NCBI GenBank assembly: GCA_002342785.1 | Contig: DDQV01000076.1 | Coordinates: forward strand, 1,032-13,815 | Reading direction: 5' to 3' | DNA from: Fusobacteriaceae bacterium UBA2433 | GTDB lineage: Bacteria; Fusobacteriota; Fusobacteriia; Fusobacteriales; Fusobacteriaceae | Length of the DNA: 12,784 nt | Shown: piece after piece, positions 1 to 7,381 of the stretch | Layout of the letters: the number at the start of each line of letters is the position of its first letter | How positions within the stretch are numbered: the stretch's first letter is position 1 | Position numbers and translations under genes: made by a program | The notes under the pieces: model-generated | What the model saw: only the letters and a program-made list of their open reading frames with translations | Told to the model about the DNA's origin: nothing | Database searches by the model: none

Positions 1-30
1 TCCTGCTCCACCACAAACTAATTTACTCAT
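1..30 (-). CDS. galE: UDP-glucose 4-epimerase, N-terminal fragment (window edge)
   Basis: Only the first ten codons are inside the window, reading MSKLVCGGAG. This is the start of the Rossmann fold of extended short-chain dehydrogenases, where GGAG begins the GxxGxxG NAD-binding loop. A strong GGAGG Shine-Dalgarno site at 36-40 precedes the ATG by five bases. The gene follows galT after 36 bases with no terminator, so it is very probably the last step of the same operon, regenerating UDP-glucose from UDP-galactose. The call rests on ten residues plus context; another NAD-dependent sugar epimerase or dehydratase is possible but much less likely beside galK and galT. Confidence 0.85.
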   Translation of the reverse strand, partial: MSKLVCGGAG

Positions 31-66
31 CTATTCCTCCTAAAAAAATTCTATCTATTCTAAGTT

Positions 67-1557
67 TTACTTTACTGTATTTAAAAACTTGATCATACCA
101 TCGATTCCAGTTTTATCTTGTTTAAATACCCCTGCATCTTCTAAAACTCTTTCAAAAACTTTTCCAACTTCAGTTTCAAAATTAGTTTTACCATCTTTTA
201 AATTTTTTTCTATTACAGCACACCAATCATAGTGTTTTTTTAATGTTTCGTTATTTTTTACTAATTCTAAAAAGTTATCTTCTAAAACTATCTCCCTAAG
301 GAGATCTAATTCAGATTTTAATCTTCCAGGCAAGACTGCTAATCCCATTACCTCGATCAAACCAATATTTTCTTTTTTAATATGATGTAGCTCACTATGT
401 GGATGAAATAATCCTAATGGATGTTCACTAGTTGTTCTATTATTTCTAAGTACTAAATCTAATTGATATTTTTCACCTTTTCTCCTTGCAAGGGGGGTAA
501 TTGTATTGTGTGGTTCATCATTAGAATAAGCAAAGATACCAAGGGAGTCATCACTATATTCCCTCCAAGTTGTCAAGATCTTATCTCCTAGATATATTAA
601 TTTTTCCTTGTCACCAGTTAATCTAATTACTGACAGTGGCCACTTTAATATTCCTGCTTCAACATCTTCAAATTTTTCAAATGTTAATTTATGAATAACT
701 TTTGCTTCTTCTATCGGAAACTTATGATATCCTCCTTGAAAATGATCATGACTTAAGATAGAACCACCTACTATTGGAAGATCAGCATTTGATCCTACAA
801 AATAATGGGGAACTTGTTCTATAAAATTAAGTAAATTTGTAATATTTTTTTTATCAATTTTCATATCTCTATGTTCACTAGAAAAAATTATAGAATGTTC
901 ATTATAATAAACATATGGTGAATATTGTAAGTTCCAAGGATCATTGTTAAAATCAAATGGAATTATTCTATGATTTTGTCTTCCTGGATGGGTATAACTT
1001 CCTTTGTAACCTACATTTTCCTTACACAATAAACATTTTGGGTAACTAACTTTTTTAATTAATTTTGCTTTTGCTATCTCTTTGGGATCTTTTTCTGGTT
1101 TAGATAAGTTTATAGTAATTTGTAAATCACCATATTTAGTAGGTGTGATCCATTTTTTATTTTTAGAAACTCTATCTTTTCTAATATAATTACTTTTGTT
1201 AGAAAAATTATAATACCAAGTAGTGGCAGCTTTTATTCCATCTTTTATTTTGATCTCGTTAAATTTTTTAGTTACCTGTGATGGTTTTGGAATCAAAGTC
1301 CCCATTATTTTACTGTCTAAAAGATCTCTTTCAGTTATATTATCTTGTATTATATTGTTCTTACAAGCATAGTCTAATATCCCATCTAATATCTTACTTA
1401 TATTATCTTGACTATCTATTTCATTAGATATTTTTAAATCATCTAAATTTAAAATATCCATCAATATATTTTTACTATATATCTCATCTTCTTTTTCTAT
1501 AAAATTATTTCTAATACTATAATCTACTAAAGTATCTATTTGTTTTGATATTTCCAT
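67..1557 (-). CDS. galT: Galactose-1-phosphate uridylyltransferase, class II
   Basis: Transfers UMP from UDP-glucose to galactose-1-phosphate, giving UDP-galactose and glucose-1-phosphate in the cytoplasm. At 496 residues it matches the long class II GalT found in low-GC bacteria rather than the roughly 350-residue E. coli type. The active-site motif is SHDHFQ at about 269-274, in which His272 corresponds to the uridylylated second histidine of the HxHxQ signature. A second conserved block, HPHSELHH, begins near residue 389, and a CxxC pair (C175, C178) precedes the catalytic region. The ATG lies two bases after the galK stop, and its Shine-Dalgarno AAGGAG is inside the last galK codons, so translation is probably coupled. 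No frameshift or missing key residue is seen. Confidence 0.97.
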   Translation of the reverse strand: MEISKQIDTLVDYSIRNNFIEKEDEIYSKNILMDILNLDDLKISNEIDSQDNISKILDGILDYACKNNIIQDNITERDLLDSKIMGTLIPKPSQVTKKFNEIKIKDGIKAATTWYYNFSNKSNYIRKDRVSKNKKWITPTKYGDLQITINLSKPEKDPKEIAKAKLIKKVSYPKCLLCKENVGYKGSYTHPGRQNHRIIPFDFNNDPWNLQYSPYVYYNEHSIIFSSEHRDMKIDKKNITNLLNFIEQVPHYFVGSNADLPIVGGSILSHDHFQGGYHKFPIEEAKVIHKLTFEKFEDVEAGILKWPLSVIRLTGDKEKLIYLGDKILTTWREYSDDSLGIFAYSNDEPHNTITPLARRKGEKYQLDLVLRNNRTTSEHPLGLFHPHSELHHIKKENIGLIEVMGLAVLPGRLKSELDLLREIVLEDNFLELVKNNETLKKHYDWCAVIEKNLKDGKTNFETEVGKVFERVLEDAGVFKQDKTGIDGMIKFLNTVK

Positions 1558-1559
1558 AA

Positions 1560-2714
1560 TTATATCTCCTTCGCTCCCTCTCCTACCTTAACTTTATAAA
1601 ATTCTCCATTCAATTTAGTTTTTTTAGTATATTTTTCTCCTACATTTTTAATAATTTGATCTATAAATTTATCTTCTACAATACTAACTGTACATCCACC
1701 GAATCCAGCACCAGTCATTCTAGCACCGACTACTCCTTCCTCCTCCCACAAAGATTCTACCATTGAATCTAGATATAAACCAGTTACTTCATAATCATCT
1801 CTAAGTGAGATATGTGATTCATTCATCAAAATACCAAATTCTTTTAATTTATTTTTTGAAAGAAACTCAACTGCTTTTGCTGTTCTTGCATTTTCATATA
1901 CAGCGTGTTTTGCTCTTCTTTGCCTAACTTCATCTTTAATTAAATTTTTATTTTTTTCAAACTCTTCTATACTTAGTTCTCCTAAAGATTTAATATCTAA
2001 TTTTATCTGAAGTTCAGCTAAGGCAGTGTCACACTCATTTCTTCTTTCATTATAAGCAGAATCGGCTAGGCCCCTTCTTTTATTCGTATTAGCAATTAAT
2101 ATACTATGATTTTCTAATTTTAATGTGACATATTCATAATCTAGAGTATTACAATCAAGTAAAATAGCTTTATCTTTTTTTGCCATCCCTACTGCAAATT
2201 GATCCATTATTCCACAGTCTACTCCTACAAAATTATTTTCAGCTCTTTGACTTAATTTTACAATCTCTACCATATTAATATCTAGATCAAATAAACTTTT
2301 TAATATAAATCCAGTCAATACTTCTAAGGAAGCTGATGATGATAGTCCTGCTCCATTTGGAATATTTCCAAAAAATAAAATATCAAATCCCCTATGAATT
2401 TTATAGCCTTCATCTAAGAATGTTTTTAATTCTCCCAGGGGATAGTCTGTCCATTGATCTTCTTTTATTAATCTATCTAAAGTAAATTCTAATATTCCAG
2501 CTTCTTTAAAATTTTCTGAAAATAATCTGATTTTTTTATCTTCTCTCAATCTAACAATTGCATATGTCCCAATTGTCAAACCACATGGGAAAACACAACC
2601 ACCATTATAGTCTACATGTTCACCAATTAGATTTACCCTTCCAGGAGTAAAATATGCCTTAAAATAATTTTCCTTAAAGATCTCTTTAAACCTAGCTATC
2701 AATCTTTCTTTCAT
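1560..2714 (-). CDS. galK: Galactokinase
   Basis: Phosphorylates alpha-D-galactose with ATP to galactose-1-phosphate, the first committed Leloir step. The 384-residue length is normal for the family. All three GHMP-kinase signatures are present: the galactokinase motif GRVNLIGEHVDYNGG at 25-39, the phosphate-binding GAGLSSSAS at 121-129, and GARMTGAGFGGC at 330-341. Catalytic Arg26 and the conserved CGIMDQ segment containing the base Asp171 are visible. The start is an ATG preceded by GGAGG in the 24-base gap after the ROK gene. The gene is followed almost immediately by galT, with galE next, as expected for a galactose operon. Confidence 0.98.
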   Translation of the reverse strand: MKERLIARFKEIFKENYFKAYFTPGRVNLIGEHVDYNGGCVFPCGLTIGTYAIVRLREDKKIRLFSENFKEAGILEFTLDRLIKEDQWTDYPLGELKTFLDEGYKIHRGFDILFFGNIPNGAGLSSSASLEVLTGFILKSLFDLDINMVEIVKLSQRAENNFVGVDCGIMDQFAVGMAKKDKAILLDCNTLDYEYVTLKLENHSILIANTNKRRGLADSAYNERRNECDTALAELQIKLDIKSLGELSIEEFEKNKNLIKDEVRQRRAKHAVYENARTAKAVEFLSKNKLKEFGILMNESHISLRDDYEVTGLYLDSMVESLWEEEGVVGARMTGAGFGGCTVSIVEDKFIDQIIKNVGEKYTKKTKLNGEFYKVKVGEGAKEI

Positions 2715-2738
2715 CTTTTCCCTCCAAATTTTTAGAAT

Positions 2739-3872
2739 TTATTTTTTTACAAATAATTCATCGACTATCATAGTTACAGCTCCTAGAAGAGCAATCTTTG
2801 ATCCTAACGCTATTTTTTCAACCTTTAAATTTTTTCTTGAATATTCCAAAGCTGATTTTTTTATCTCATCTTCTACTTTTTCTATAAAATCTTCTCTTTT
2901 TTCAACTAACTCACCTACAAGATAGATATATTCTGGATTTATTATATTAACTAAATCTCCCAACATCTTTCCTAAATATTTTGCTGATGAATCAACTATC
3001 TTTTGTACTTCACTACTTTTATTTGATAACATCTTGTTGATATTTTTAAATTTCAAGTTTTTTTCCATGGCTTTATCTAACATAGCACCGTGGGAGATAT
3101 AAGTTTCTAAACAACCTAGTTTTCCACACCTACATCTTCTAGTAGAATTTTCTGAAACTACTATATGCCCAACTTCACCTGCAACTGAACGACTTCCATT
3201 TAATATCATATTATCAATTACAATTGAAGCTCCTATTCCAGCTGAAAGATTGATTAAGATAAAATTTTGATTTTTCTTTGTTGTTAGATAATTTTTTTGC
3301 CCAATGGCCATAGCATTTACATCGTTATCAACTTTTATATTAGTTTTGTATTTCATTTGTAAAAGTTTTTTTATATTAAAATCATTCCATCCATAATAGG
3401 GAGCATAGATGCTAATTCCATTTTTACTATCTACTAAACCATGAAAAGCTAAACCAATTCCACAGAGTGGTATATCTTGATTTTTTTTTATAAAATAATC
3501 AATCATATTTGTAATATTTAGCAAAACTTCCTCTTTTTGAACTTGTTTTGTTAGATCAATTTTTTTTATATTTTTTAGTTCTCCATTTAACGTTCCAATG
3601 GCTCCTTCTAAATATCCAGGTGCTAGATTAATTCCAATTACATATCCAGCTTTATTGTTTAATGTTAAAAGTACAGGTGGTCTTCCTCCACTAGTCGTTC
3701 CCATCTTCGATTCTTTTAAGATATTTTGTTCTATAAGTTTTTTAGTTATTTTCGTTATACTTGCAGGAGTTAAATTAACTTTTTTAGATATATCTGCCCT
3801 TGAAATCTCTTTTTCTTTTTTTATTAATTCTAATATTGCCAAATGATTTAAATTACTTATTTTTTCTAGCAT
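2739..3872 (-). CDS. ROK-family transcriptional repressor of the galactoside operon
   Basis: A NagC/XylR-type regulator of 377 residues. The N-terminus (about 8-60) is a winged helix-turn-helix with the recognition-like segment SRADISKKVNLTPASITKITKKL. The rest is the sugar-kinase-like ROK domain. It carries a GEVGH motif at 232-236 and the ROK zinc site built from His236 and CRCGKLGC (C247, C249, C254) followed by Glu256. An ATP/sugar-binding VDNDVNAMA segment is near 181-189. The HTH makes it a regulator rather than a glucokinase. Its ATG lies inside the end of the beta-galactosidase gene (7-base overlap), with GGAG eight bases upstream. It probably represses this operon and releases DNA on binding a galactose-derived ligand, but ligand and operator are inferred. 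Confidence 0.92.
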   Translation of the reverse strand: MLEKISNLNHLAILELIKKEKEISRADISKKVNLTPASITKITKKLIEQNILKESKMGTTSGGRPPVLLTLNNKAGYVIGINLAPGYLEGAIGTLNGELKNIKKIDLTKQVQKEEVLLNITNMIDYFIKKNQDIPLCGIGLAFHGLVDSKNGISIYAPYYGWNDFNIKKLLQMKYKTNIKVDNDVNAMAIGQKNYLTTKKNQNFILINLSAGIGASIVIDNMILNGSRSVAGEVGHIVVSENSTRRCRCGKLGCLETYISHGAMLDKAMEKNLKFKNINKMLSNKSSEVQKIVDSSAKYLGKMLGDLVNIINPEYIYLVGELVEKREDFIEKVEDEIKKSALEYSRKNLKVEKIALGSKIALLGAVTMIVDELFVKK

Positions 3873-5806
3873 AGCCTCTTCTCCACCTTTATTTCATAAG
3901 GTTTAATCTTATTTCCTTTAAACTCTAACTCTTTGTCACTATGATTCGAAATAAAAAAATAATCTTCATTATTTAAAGTTCTTTTATATATTTCTAAATT
4001 TTCTGGAGAATCTATAATATCTAGATCTAATCCCTCTATTATTTTATCAGATAAAAGATCCATTAACTTATTATCTAAACTACTTCCAATATAATAAACT
4101 TTTCCATTTTTAAATTTATTTTCAGTGACACAAGAATAATTTCTATAAAAATCATTATAGTTAACTAGCTCCTTGGCTGTTTCTAGTTTGAGTAGATCCC
4201 TCCAAACTTTAGCTTTAAAAATTTCATTGTTATATCTTACTTCTGTGGATATTTCCTCACCTAATGATTCGATCTCTTCTACCCTAGCTCCTACCATCTC
4301 TCTTAGAGAGCAAGGAATTGTTTCTTTAAAGTTGATATTATTATCTATATCTTTAATTCCAGCACGATATGTAAATACAATTCGTCCCCCATCTTCTAAA
4401 AATTTATCCAATCTATTTTTTAATTGATCGTCGACTATCATCAAGTTAGGAATTAAGATCACTTTATATTTTGAAATATCTCTAGAGGATGGAATAAGAT
4501 CAATATTTAAATTTTTTCTATAAAAAGGTCGATATAGTTTTACTAATTCATCGTTGAAATTATAGGTAGAACTTTGTTTTTGAATTCTCCAAGACCTTAC
4601 ATTATCATAACTATATAAAATTGCTATATCTGATTTTATTTTTGAATTTATTATCTCTTTATGAGGTTTCATGTATCTTATAAATTCTTGAACTTCTTTA
4701 TATTTTCTTCCATTTTTATTATCGTGATCGATTATTCCAAAACAAAATTGTTCTGCTCCTTTTGTCATCCCCCTCCATCTAAACCAAATCATATTGTTAC
4801 ATCCATGAGCTATTCCTTGATGAGCCCACATCTTAGCTTGATTAGGACGGGGTAAATATCCTATTACATCATGACCTTGAGCCCCCATTAATTGTTCTAC
4901 AATCCAAAAATTATCATCTTTTAATCCCCTTATGAAATCAAGTGTCATGGCAATTTCTTCAGGAGGCATAGGTTCAACTAATCCTCCCCAAACAGGATAG
5001 TTATCATAAGATGCAAAATCTAAATCTTTAAACTGTTCATCATGATCAAAATATTTATTAAAAAATCCTCCTGAGGCATTGGTTGTAACTTTTTGATGTT
5101 CTCCCTTGTGAGCTTTCACAATATTAAATTGCTCAATAGCATAACGATTTAATGTAAATGATCTATACCTCGACCAATCTAATCTAAGTGATGGATTATG
5201 TGTTGTAATTGTAATTTTTGGAATTGGAATTTCATTGAAATCATTGTATGTTTGTCCCCAAAATATAGTTCCATATCTTTCATTTAATTCATCTATATTT
5301 TTATATTTATTTTTTAAAAATTTTTGAAAATCCATATGACAATTATCGCAATAACACATATCACTTCCCTCATGACCAAATTCATTGTCTACTTGCCAGC
5401 TTATAATAGCTTCTTCATCTTTATAGTGGGAAACTAATTTTTCTGAAATTTTTCTACTATAATCTCTATATGTTTTTGAAGTATAACAATATTGACGTCT
5501 ACCACCAAATACTTTTTTATTTCCATCGATCTCTTCAGATAATATATCTGGGTGTTTATTTGCTAACCAAGCTGGAAATGTAGCAGTAGGAGTACCAAAC
5601 ATTATTTTAATATTATTTTTCTTAATTTTTTTTATAACCATATCAAAGAATGAAAAATCATATTCTCCTTCTTTTGGTTCCATCAAATGCCAAGCAAATT
5701 CACCAATTCTAACAATATTTACTCCCATCTCCTTCATCCTTGTTAGATCTTCATCAATCATATCTATATCCCAATGTTCAGGATAATAATCTACTCCAAA
5801 ATACAT
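3866..5806 (-). CDS. Beta-galactosidase, glycoside hydrolase family 42
   Basis: A retaining beta-galactosidase that hydrolyses terminal beta-galactosides. At 646 residues it has the GH42 three-domain size: a TIM barrel (about 1-390), a trimerisation domain (about 390-590) and a small C-terminal beta domain. The acid/base glutamate is Glu142 in WQVDNEFG and the nucleophile is Glu304 in WIVEQLMG. The structural zinc cysteines of the family are intact: C107, C151, C153 and C156. There is no signal peptide, so it is cytoplasmic and depends on an importer that is not encoded here. The start has a strong AAGGAGG site at the right distance. GH42 enzymes act on lactose or on plant galacto-oligosaccharides, and the natural substrate cannot be read from sequence. 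The gene opens a tightly packed block with the ROK regulator, galK, galT and galE. Confidence 0.96.
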   Translation of the reverse strand: MYFGVDYYPEHWDIDMIDEDLTRMKEMGVNIVRIGEFAWHLMEPKEGEYDFSFFDMVIKKIKKNNIKIMFGTPTATFPAWLANKHPDILSEEIDGNKKVFGGRRQYCYTSKTYRDYSRKISEKLVSHYKDEEAIISWQVDNEFGHEGSDMCYCDNCHMDFQKFLKNKYKNIDELNERYGTIFWGQTYNDFNEIPIPKITITTHNPSLRLDWSRYRSFTLNRYAIEQFNIVKAHKGEHQKVTTNASGGFFNKYFDHDEQFKDLDFASYDNYPVWGGLVEPMPPEEIAMTLDFIRGLKDDNFWIVEQLMGAQGHDVIGYLPRPNQAKMWAHQGIAHGCNNMIWFRWRGMTKGAEQFCFGIIDHDNKNGRKYKEVQEFIRYMKPHKEIINSKIKSDIAILYSYDNVRSWRIQKQSSTYNFNDELVKLYRPFYRKNLNIDLIPSSRDISKYKVILIPNLMIVDDQLKNRLDKFLEDGGRIVFTYRAGIKDIDNNINFKETIPCSLREMVGARVEEIESLGEEISTEVRYNNEIFKAKVWRDLLKLETAKELVNYNDFYRNYSCVTENKFKNGKVYYIGSSLDNKLMDLLSDKIIEGLDLDIIDSPENLEIYKRTLNNEDYFFISNHSDKELEFKGNKIKPYEIKVEKRLC

Positions 5807-5826
5807 ATTCTACATCCTCCTTTTTT

Positions 5827-5843
5827 ACTTTAGTTAACAAAGT
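5827..5843. promoter_or_regulatory. Possible ROK operator upstream of the beta-galactosidase
   Basis: A 17-base dyad, ACTTT-AGTTAAC-AAAGT, lies just upstream of the Shine-Dalgarno site of the beta-galactosidase gene. Its TTAGTT/AACAAA composition resembles the XylR/NagC class of ROK operators known in low-GC bacteria. That resemblance and the ROK gene directly downstream suggest an operator, but a clear promoter is not visible beside it and the assignment is inference. Confidence 0.35.
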
Positions 5844-5852
5844 GTTTCTTTT

Positions 5853-5875
5853 AAAAGGGAATATTTTTCCCTTTT
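5853..5875. other. Hairpin in the gap between epimerase and beta-galactosidase genes
   Basis: A perfect 9-base inverted repeat (AAAAGGGAA / TTCCCTTTT) with a 5-base loop sits in the 85-base gap. In the transcribed minus direction only the four U residues of the arm itself follow the stem. It is therefore a weak terminator at best, and more probably an attenuator, mRNA-stability or processing element. Read on the plus strand it has a longer T tract, but no plus-strand gene precedes it. Confidence 0.5.
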
Positions 5876-5891
5876 ATTTTTTTCATAAATT

Positions 5892-6812
5892 TTAATTTAT
5901 TTCTATCTCTAACCACCAAGTATTAGTTGTATTTTTTTTTATCTTCTCTATCTTATCTCTTTTTATACCATCTTCTATACTGTCATAGATTCCTGTACAA
6001 GGTTCTAAAGCTATGTTATAATCTCCACGGTATCCACCTTGAGTTCTCCAAATTCCTAGATATGGAACTTTATCAGTTGGAACTCTAACAGTTACACTAT
6101 CATTAGTTTTTAAATTAATTATTTTACTCCAAGATGTTTGCTGTAAAAAATAAAATTTTTCGCAGTTATTTTTATTTAAATTTTCAACCATAGAGAGATC
6201 GAATATCTCCTGATTTTTATCTATTGTATATGGATAGCTATACTCTTTCATATATTCTAAATGTGTACTAGATGACTCTAAACTTATTATTTTATCTAAA
6301 TGATTTGGAACAACTATCTTTGTATTTTCATCACAATTAAGTAGCATATGAGGTGTCCAAATATAAGCTAGTTCATCACTTCCAAAATTAATTACTTCAT
6401 AATCAATTTTAATTTTATTATCAACTAGATTAATTATTTTTTTTAAAGTATATTGAAATTTCTCACTTGTAACTTCTAAGTAAACTTTATTTTTTTTTAT
6501 CTCTACCTTCCAAGGCATGGCCCATACTTCTCCATGATCAGGTATTTTAAGACCACTTCTATTTCCTTTTGGATAGATACACTCATCTATCGATGGAAAA
6601 CATTCATCAAACCCACTTGAATCATATTCTGAAAAGATACTTCCATAATTTGGAACTTTCAATTTTTTTGAACTTTGAAATAGTATCTCCTTGTTATTTT
6701 CTTTATTAATAATAGAAATTATCTTTCCACCATAATCTGGTAATATTTTTATTTTTATTTTTTGATTTTCTAAGATCTCAAAAAAAATTTCATTTTCTTT
6801 AACATTTTTCAA
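5892..6812 (-). CDS. Aldose 1-epimerase (galactose mutarotase-like)
   Basis: Interconverts the alpha and beta anomers of aldohexoses. It is useful here because the beta-galactosidase releases beta-D-galactose while galactokinase uses the alpha anomer. The 306-residue protein belongs to the galactose mutarotase-like superfamily. Likely catalytic residues are His93 in PDHGEVW, His155 in WTPHMLLN and Glu270 in IALEPCTG, matching the His/His/Glu set of GalM. The start is a TTG (6810-6812) rather than ATG. It is supported by a GGAGG site seven bases upstream, and the nearby ATG is out of frame. It is the first gene of the operon, behind a near-consensus promoter. The sequence is divergent from classical GalM, so specificity for another sugar or a phosphosugar cannot be excluded. 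Confidence 0.88.
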   Translation of the reverse strand: MKNVKENEIFFEILENQKIKIKILPDYGGKIISIINKENNKEILFQSSKKLKVPNYGSIFSEYDSSGFDECFPSIDECIYPKGNRSGLKIPDHGEVWAMPWKVEIKKNKVYLEVTSEKFQYTLKKIINLVDNKIKIDYEVINFGSDELAYIWTPHMLLNCDENTKIVVPNHLDKIISLESSSTHLEYMKEYSYPYTIDKNQEIFDLSMVENLNKNNCEKFYFLQQTSWSKIINLKTNDSVTVRVPTDKVPYLGIWRTQGGYRGDYNIALEPCTGIYDSIEDGIKRDKIEKIKKNTTNTWWLEIEIN

Positions 6813-6848
6813 TTATAATCCTCCTTTCTGTTCTATTCTTATAATAAA

Positions 6849-6877
6849 AGTATAGTTTTAAACCTTAAAAAAGTCAA
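6849..6877 (-). promoter_or_regulatory. Sigma-70 promoter of the galactoside operon
   Basis: On the minus strand a TTGACT -35 box (6872-6877) and a TATACT -10 box (6849-6854) are separated by exactly 17 bases. The expected start of transcription falls roughly 30 bases ahead of the epimerase TTG codon and upstream of its GGAGG site. This is the best promoter match in the window. Confidence 0.8.
6856..6870. promoter_or_regulatory. Operator-like inverted repeat inside the operon promoter
   Basis: TTTTAA-ACC-TTAAAA is a perfect 6-3-6 inverted repeat lying wholly in the spacer between the -35 and -10 boxes of the galactoside operon promoter. A repressor bound here would block RNA polymerase. The ROK protein of the operon is the natural candidate, or a global regulator, because the core TAAACCTTA recurs at 6954-6962 and, inverted, at 8875-8883. 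Confidence 0.45.
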
Positions 6878-7025
6878 TATTTTTTCATGAATATCATTTA
6901 GATTTTTTATTAATTTTCCCTATCTTTATTAACTTTTTTAATGATGTTATATATAAACCTTATTTATAAACTATTTAAACTATTTAGCTTTATTAATCTT
7001 TAATTTTTAAAAAATATATTTAAAT
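6878..7025. other. AT-rich intergenic stretch upstream of the galactoside operon
   Basis: No credible gene is seen here. The stretch holds a second copy of TAAACCTTA (6954-6962), a tandem AACTATTT pair (6969-6976 and 6978-6985), and a CTTTATTAACT element (6924-6934) that matches 10 of 11 bases of the candidate operator at 5832-5842 in inverse orientation. It may contain upstream regulatory sites, but nothing firmer can be said. Confidence 0.3.
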
Positions 7026-7065
7026 AAAAAAAATCCTAGATTTAAATTAATCTAGGATTTTTTTT
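7026..7065 (-). terminator. Rho-independent terminator after the 46-residue gene
   Basis: A perfect 17-base stem (7026-7042 with 7049-7065) with a six-base loop. Its core, AATCCTAGATT / AATCTAGGATT, is flanked by A and T runs on both sides. It begins 11 bases after the stop codon of the small gene at 7077-7217 and shields the downstream galactoside operon from read-through. The symmetric A/T flanks would let it work in both directions. Confidence 0.85.
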
Positions 7066-7076
7066 GCATATTTATT

Positions 7077-7217
7077 TTAAAAATTAATATAAAATTCCGT
7101 TTTTTCTATCTTATCAAAGGTTTCTAATTCATGGTTTCCTCTAAATTCAGCTGGTAATGTTTCCTCTACTTTGAAAAAATTTAAAAATTTTATTCCTGCT
7201 TTTCTGATTCTTGCCAT
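7077..7217 (-). CDS. Small hypothetical protein, 46 residues, cationic N-terminal helix
   Basis: I do not recognise this protein. It begins MARIRKAGIKFLNFF and ends KTEFYINF. Residues 3-16 can form a cationic amphipathic helix (R3, R5, K6, K10, K16 against I4, I9, F11, L12, F14, F15, V17). The remainder is more acidic (several Glu and Asp between 18 and 41). There is no transmembrane span and no signal peptidase site. Support for a real gene is a GGGGGG Shine-Dalgarno run (7225-7230) seven bases before the ATG, an uninterrupted frame, and a perfect-stem terminator just after the stop. It stands alone between two terminators, so it should have its own promoter. A regulatory peptide, membrane-active peptide or conserved small cytosolic protein are all open possibilities. 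Confidence 0.65.
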   Translation of the reverse strand: MARIRKAGIKFLNFFKVEETLPAEFRGNHELETFDKIEKTEFYINF

Positions 7218-7235
7218 TTTTAATCCCCCCTATTG

Positions 7236-7256
7236 ATATCTTATTTATAAAGATAT
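7236..7256. repeat. Inverted repeat in the leader of the 46-residue gene
   Basis: ATATCTT (7236-7242) and AAGATAT (7250-7256) form a perfect 7-base inverted repeat with a 7-base spacer. It lies six bases upstream of the GGGGGG Shine-Dalgarno run and abuts the candidate -10 element. It could be an operator over the transcription start, or a leader hairpin close to the ribosome site. Confidence 0.4.
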
Positions 7257-7263
7257 AATATCA
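7255..7263 (-). promoter_or_regulatory. Possible extended -10 promoter of the 46-residue gene
   Basis: On the minus strand TGATATTAT gives a TG-n-TATTAT extended -10 element about 38 bases before the start codon. No convincing -35 box is seen (TTTTAA at the usual distance). The upstream terminator at 7491-7531 means that a promoter must lie somewhere in 7218-7490, and this is the best candidate in very AT-rich sequence. Confidence 0.3.
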
Positions 7264-7326
7264 GTTATTTCACTATATTAAAAATATATATATTAAATTG
7301 ATTTTTTATTAATCATGATATTTATT

Positions 7327-7343
7327 AATAGTATATTACTATT
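7327..7343. repeat. 17-base perfect inverted repeat (7-3-7)
   Basis: AATAGTA-TAT-TACTATT, a perfect dyad upstream of the 46-residue gene. It is operator-like in size and spacing. AT-rich DNA produces such repeats by chance more often than balanced DNA, so function is uncertain. Confidence 0.35.
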
Positions 7344-7360
7344 TTAATCTTATAAAATAC

Positions 7361-7381
7361 TATATAAATGGTATTTATATA
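7361..7381. repeat. 21-base perfect inverted repeat (9-3-9)
   Basis: Arms TATATAAAT and ATTTATATA flank a GGT centre. It is the longest perfect dyad in the non-coding DNA apart from the terminators, and it has no T tract to act as one. It lies about 145 bases upstream of the 46-residue gene, 18 bases from the 17-base dyad at 7327-7343. A regulator binding site is plausible; no known family consensus is recognised. Confidence 0.4.

Noticed and set aside
5853..5875. Hairpin as a full terminator ending the epimerase transcript
   Set aside because: On the minus strand the stem is followed by A-rich sequence rather than a U tract, and no convincing promoter follows for the beta-galactosidase gene. 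A partial or non-terminating role is more likely.
6969..6985. Tandem AACTATTT pair as the start of a repeat array
   Set aside because: There are only two copies and no further units. It is too short to support a CRISPR, iteron or VNTR call.
6941..7003. A 20-residue hydrophobic peptide frame (toxin-like) on the plus strand
   Set aside because: There is no Shine-Dalgarno site and no matching promoter. Composition is what AT-rich DNA encodes by chance.
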